Source: Planctomycetaceae bacterium (GTDB taxonomy: Bacteria; Planctomycetota; Planctomycetia; Pirellulales; Pirellulaceae). From it: a stretch of DNA of 7,559 bases. The DNA is taken from assembly GCA_003455945.1 (NCBI GenBank), contig DMPQ01000428.1, positions 4,707 to 12,265 of the forward strand, written 5' to 3'. A program made the translations under genes and the position numbers. The notes under the pieces are model-generated. The model saw only the letters and a program-made list of their open reading frames with translations, was not told where the DNA came from and made no database searches. Shown one piece after another: positions 6,413-7,559 of this stretch (the first letter of the stretch is position 1; each line of letters opens with the position of its first letter).

Positions 6413-7423
6413 ATGTTCGTCGATCGCGTGGAAATCGAAGTGGTGGCGGGGCGCGGCGGCGACGGCTGCATGAGCTTCCGTCGCGAGAAGTACGTCCCTC
6501 ACGGCGGACCGGACGGCGGGAACGGCGGCGGCGGCGGGAACGTCATCATCCGCTGCGAGCAAGGGGTCAACAGCCTCGTCGCGCTCGCTCACAAGAAGAT
6601 CTGGCGAGCCGAGCGAGGGACGCACGGCATGGGCTCCGACTGTCACGGCAAGCGCGGAGCGGATGTGACGATCCCGGTCCCTCCCGGCACGCTGGTGATC
6701 GACGCGACCGCCGACTTCGTCATCAAGGATCTGGCGAAGGACGGCGAGGAGTTCGTCGTGGCCAAGGGGGGCGCCGGCGGCTGGGGGAATGCCCACTACA
6801 AGTCGGCCATCAATCGGGCGCCTCGCGACTGGACTCCCGGGCACGAAGGGGAGCGCCGGCGGCTGGTCCTCGAGCTGAAGGTGATCGCCGACGTCGGCCT
6901 GGTCGGCATGCCGAACGCCGGCAAGAGCACGCTGCTCAGTCGCGTCAGCCGCGCCCGTCCCGAGATCGCCGATTATCCGTTCACCACCAAGATCCCGAAT
7001 CTCGGCATCGTGCATGTCGGCGCCGATCGCGAGTTCGTGATGGCCGACATCCCGGGGCTGATCGAAGGGGCGCATGCCGGAGTCGGTCTCGGTCACGAGT
7101 TTCTCAAGCACATCGAGCGGGCCGGCATCATCGTCCATCTGGTCGAGCCGCAGCCGATGGACGAGTCGGATCCGATCGCGAACTGGCGATCGATCCGCGA
7201 CGAACTCCGGCTGTACAAGGAGAGTCTCGCCGAGCGCCCCGAAGTGACGGTCGTGTCGAAGTGCGAGCTGCCGGAAGCGGTCGAGGTGCATCGCCGGATG
7301 GAGCAGGAGCTCGGTCGCCCGGTGATGCTCATCTCGTCGGTCACCGGCACCGGCCTGGCCGAACTGAAGCGCGAGATCGCTCGACTGCTCGACGAGGCGA
7401 AGCATGCCCGCCCGCCAGGCTGA
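6413..7423 (+). CDS. obgE: Obg family GTPase (ribosome assembly)
   Basis: This 336-residue protein has two domains. Residues 1-158 are the glycine-rich Obg fold, opening with MFVDRVEIEVVAGRGGDGC and carrying the GGPDGGNGGGGGNV and KGGAGGWGNAHYKSAINRAP segments. Residues ~159-330 are the GTPase domain: G1 GMPNAGKST (165-173), switch I YPFTT (188-192), G3 DIPG (212-215) and G5-like SSVTGTG (308-314). The G4 position, normally NKxD, is SKCE (282-285), so the guanine-specificity Asp is Glu and the Asn is Ser. The variable C-terminal domain of many Obg proteins is absent. Obg binds the 50S particle late in maturation and responds to GTP and ppGpp levels. I chose ATG 6413 because every Obg protein starts with a MFxDxxxI-like strand; upstream is a weak GGGA (6402-centred). 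It clusters with rplU and rpmA, the common order, and overlaps the next gene. Confidence 0.95.
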   Translation: MFVDRVEIEVVAGRGGDGCMSFRREKYVPHGGPDGGNGGGGGNVIIRCEQGVNSLVALAHKKIWRAERGTHGMGSDCHGKRGADVTIPVPPGTLVIDATADFVIKDLAKDGEEFVVAKGGAGGWGNAHYKSAINRAPRDWTPGHEGERRRLVLELKVIADVGLVGMPNAGKSTLLSRVSRARPEIADYPFTTKIPNLGIVHVGADREFVMADIPGLIEGAHAGVGLGHEFLKHIERAGIIVHLVEPQPMDESDPIANWRSIRDELRLYKESLAERPEVTVVSKCELPEAVEVHRRMEQELGRPVMLISSVTGTGLAELKREIARLLDEAKHARPPG

Positions 7424-7559
7424 ACGCCACCTGCTGGTCGACCTGGGAAACAGCTCGGTGAAGGTCGGCGAGCTGCCGACCGATCGAACGGAGTCGCTCG
7501 TCGAGACGGTCGCCGCGGTCGCGTCTCGCGCTCCCGCGTTCTCCGGTTCTCCCGAAGCG
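7404..7559 (+). CDS. coaX: Probable type III pantothenate kinase, N-terminal part only
   Basis: The first 52 codons are present and the gene continues past the right edge. The visible part contains LLVDLGNSSVKVGEL (residues 10-24), matching the DxGNxxxK phosphate-binding motif that opens ASKHA-fold type III pantothenate kinases (usually DIGNTxxK; Ser replaces Thr here). CoaX phosphorylates pantothenate with ATP in the first step of coenzyme A synthesis. The start (ATG at 7404) lies inside the end of obgE, overlapping it by 20 bases, with GAGG (7394-7397) six bases upstream. This implies translational coupling in one operon. The assignment rests on one motif plus gene order; another ASKHA-fold kinase is possible. 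Confidence 0.7.
   Translation, partial: MPARQAERHLLVDLGNSSVKVGELPTDRTESLVETVAAVASRAPAFSGSPEA

Noticed and set aside
6203..7405. Long minus-strand open frame of 400 codons
   Set aside because: Antisense shadow of obgE, with His/Asp/Arg-rich composition typical of a reversed GC-rich gene.
1..7559. Possible join of two unrelated genomes between the signalling block and the ribosomal block
   Set aside because: Base composition and codon style look similar on both sides and the junction holds a normal promoter; nothing in the sequence shows an assembly break.

Overview
The window is GC-rich, densely coded bacterial chromosome with no RNA genes, insertion sequences or CRISPR array. It falls into two blocks. 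The gene content suits a planctomycete or a similar deep-branching environmental bacterium. The reasons are an rplU-rpmA-obgE-pantothenate kinase run, an Obg GTPase of 336 residues with an aberrant G4 motif, and a large CheB/CheR/PAS signalling fusion. The phylum is an inference, not a demonstrated assignment.

Block 1 (1-5195) is a divergently transcribed signalling pair. On the minus strand is the first 951 codons of a giant protein: CheB methylesterase, CheR methyltransferase, a PAS-like region, a long heptad coiled coil and further PAS domains. It runs off the left edge, so its C-terminus (often a histidine kinase in this family) is not visible. On the plus strand, starting 249 bases away, is a 696-residue response regulator with REC, PAS, GGDEF and EAL domains. 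All the receiver, diguanylate cyclase and phosphodiesterase motifs I could check are intact, including an RxxD inhibitory site. The two genes share one intergenic region with a perfect 12-bp palindrome. The likely theme is sensory input feeding control of cyclic di-GMP.

Block 2 (about 5225-7559) is a housekeeping translation and ribosome-assembly cluster on the plus strand. A strong sigma70-type promoter (TTGACA, 18-base spacer, TATACT) precedes a leader of about 130 bases that can fold so as to pair the bases next to the rplU ribosome binding site. rplU (bL21) is followed by a hairpin-forming spacer, rpmA (bL27), a 356-base non-coding gap with two more inverted repeats, obgE (ribosome-assembly GTPase), and the first 52 codons of a probable type III pantothenate kinase whose start overlaps the end of obgE.

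The points most worth a second look are the Obg G4 motif (SKCE in place of NKxD), the structured rplU leader, the related hairpins on both sides of rpmA, and the CheB/CheR-PAS and REC-PAS-GGDEF-EAL pairing. I did not find a clearly unprecedented system.
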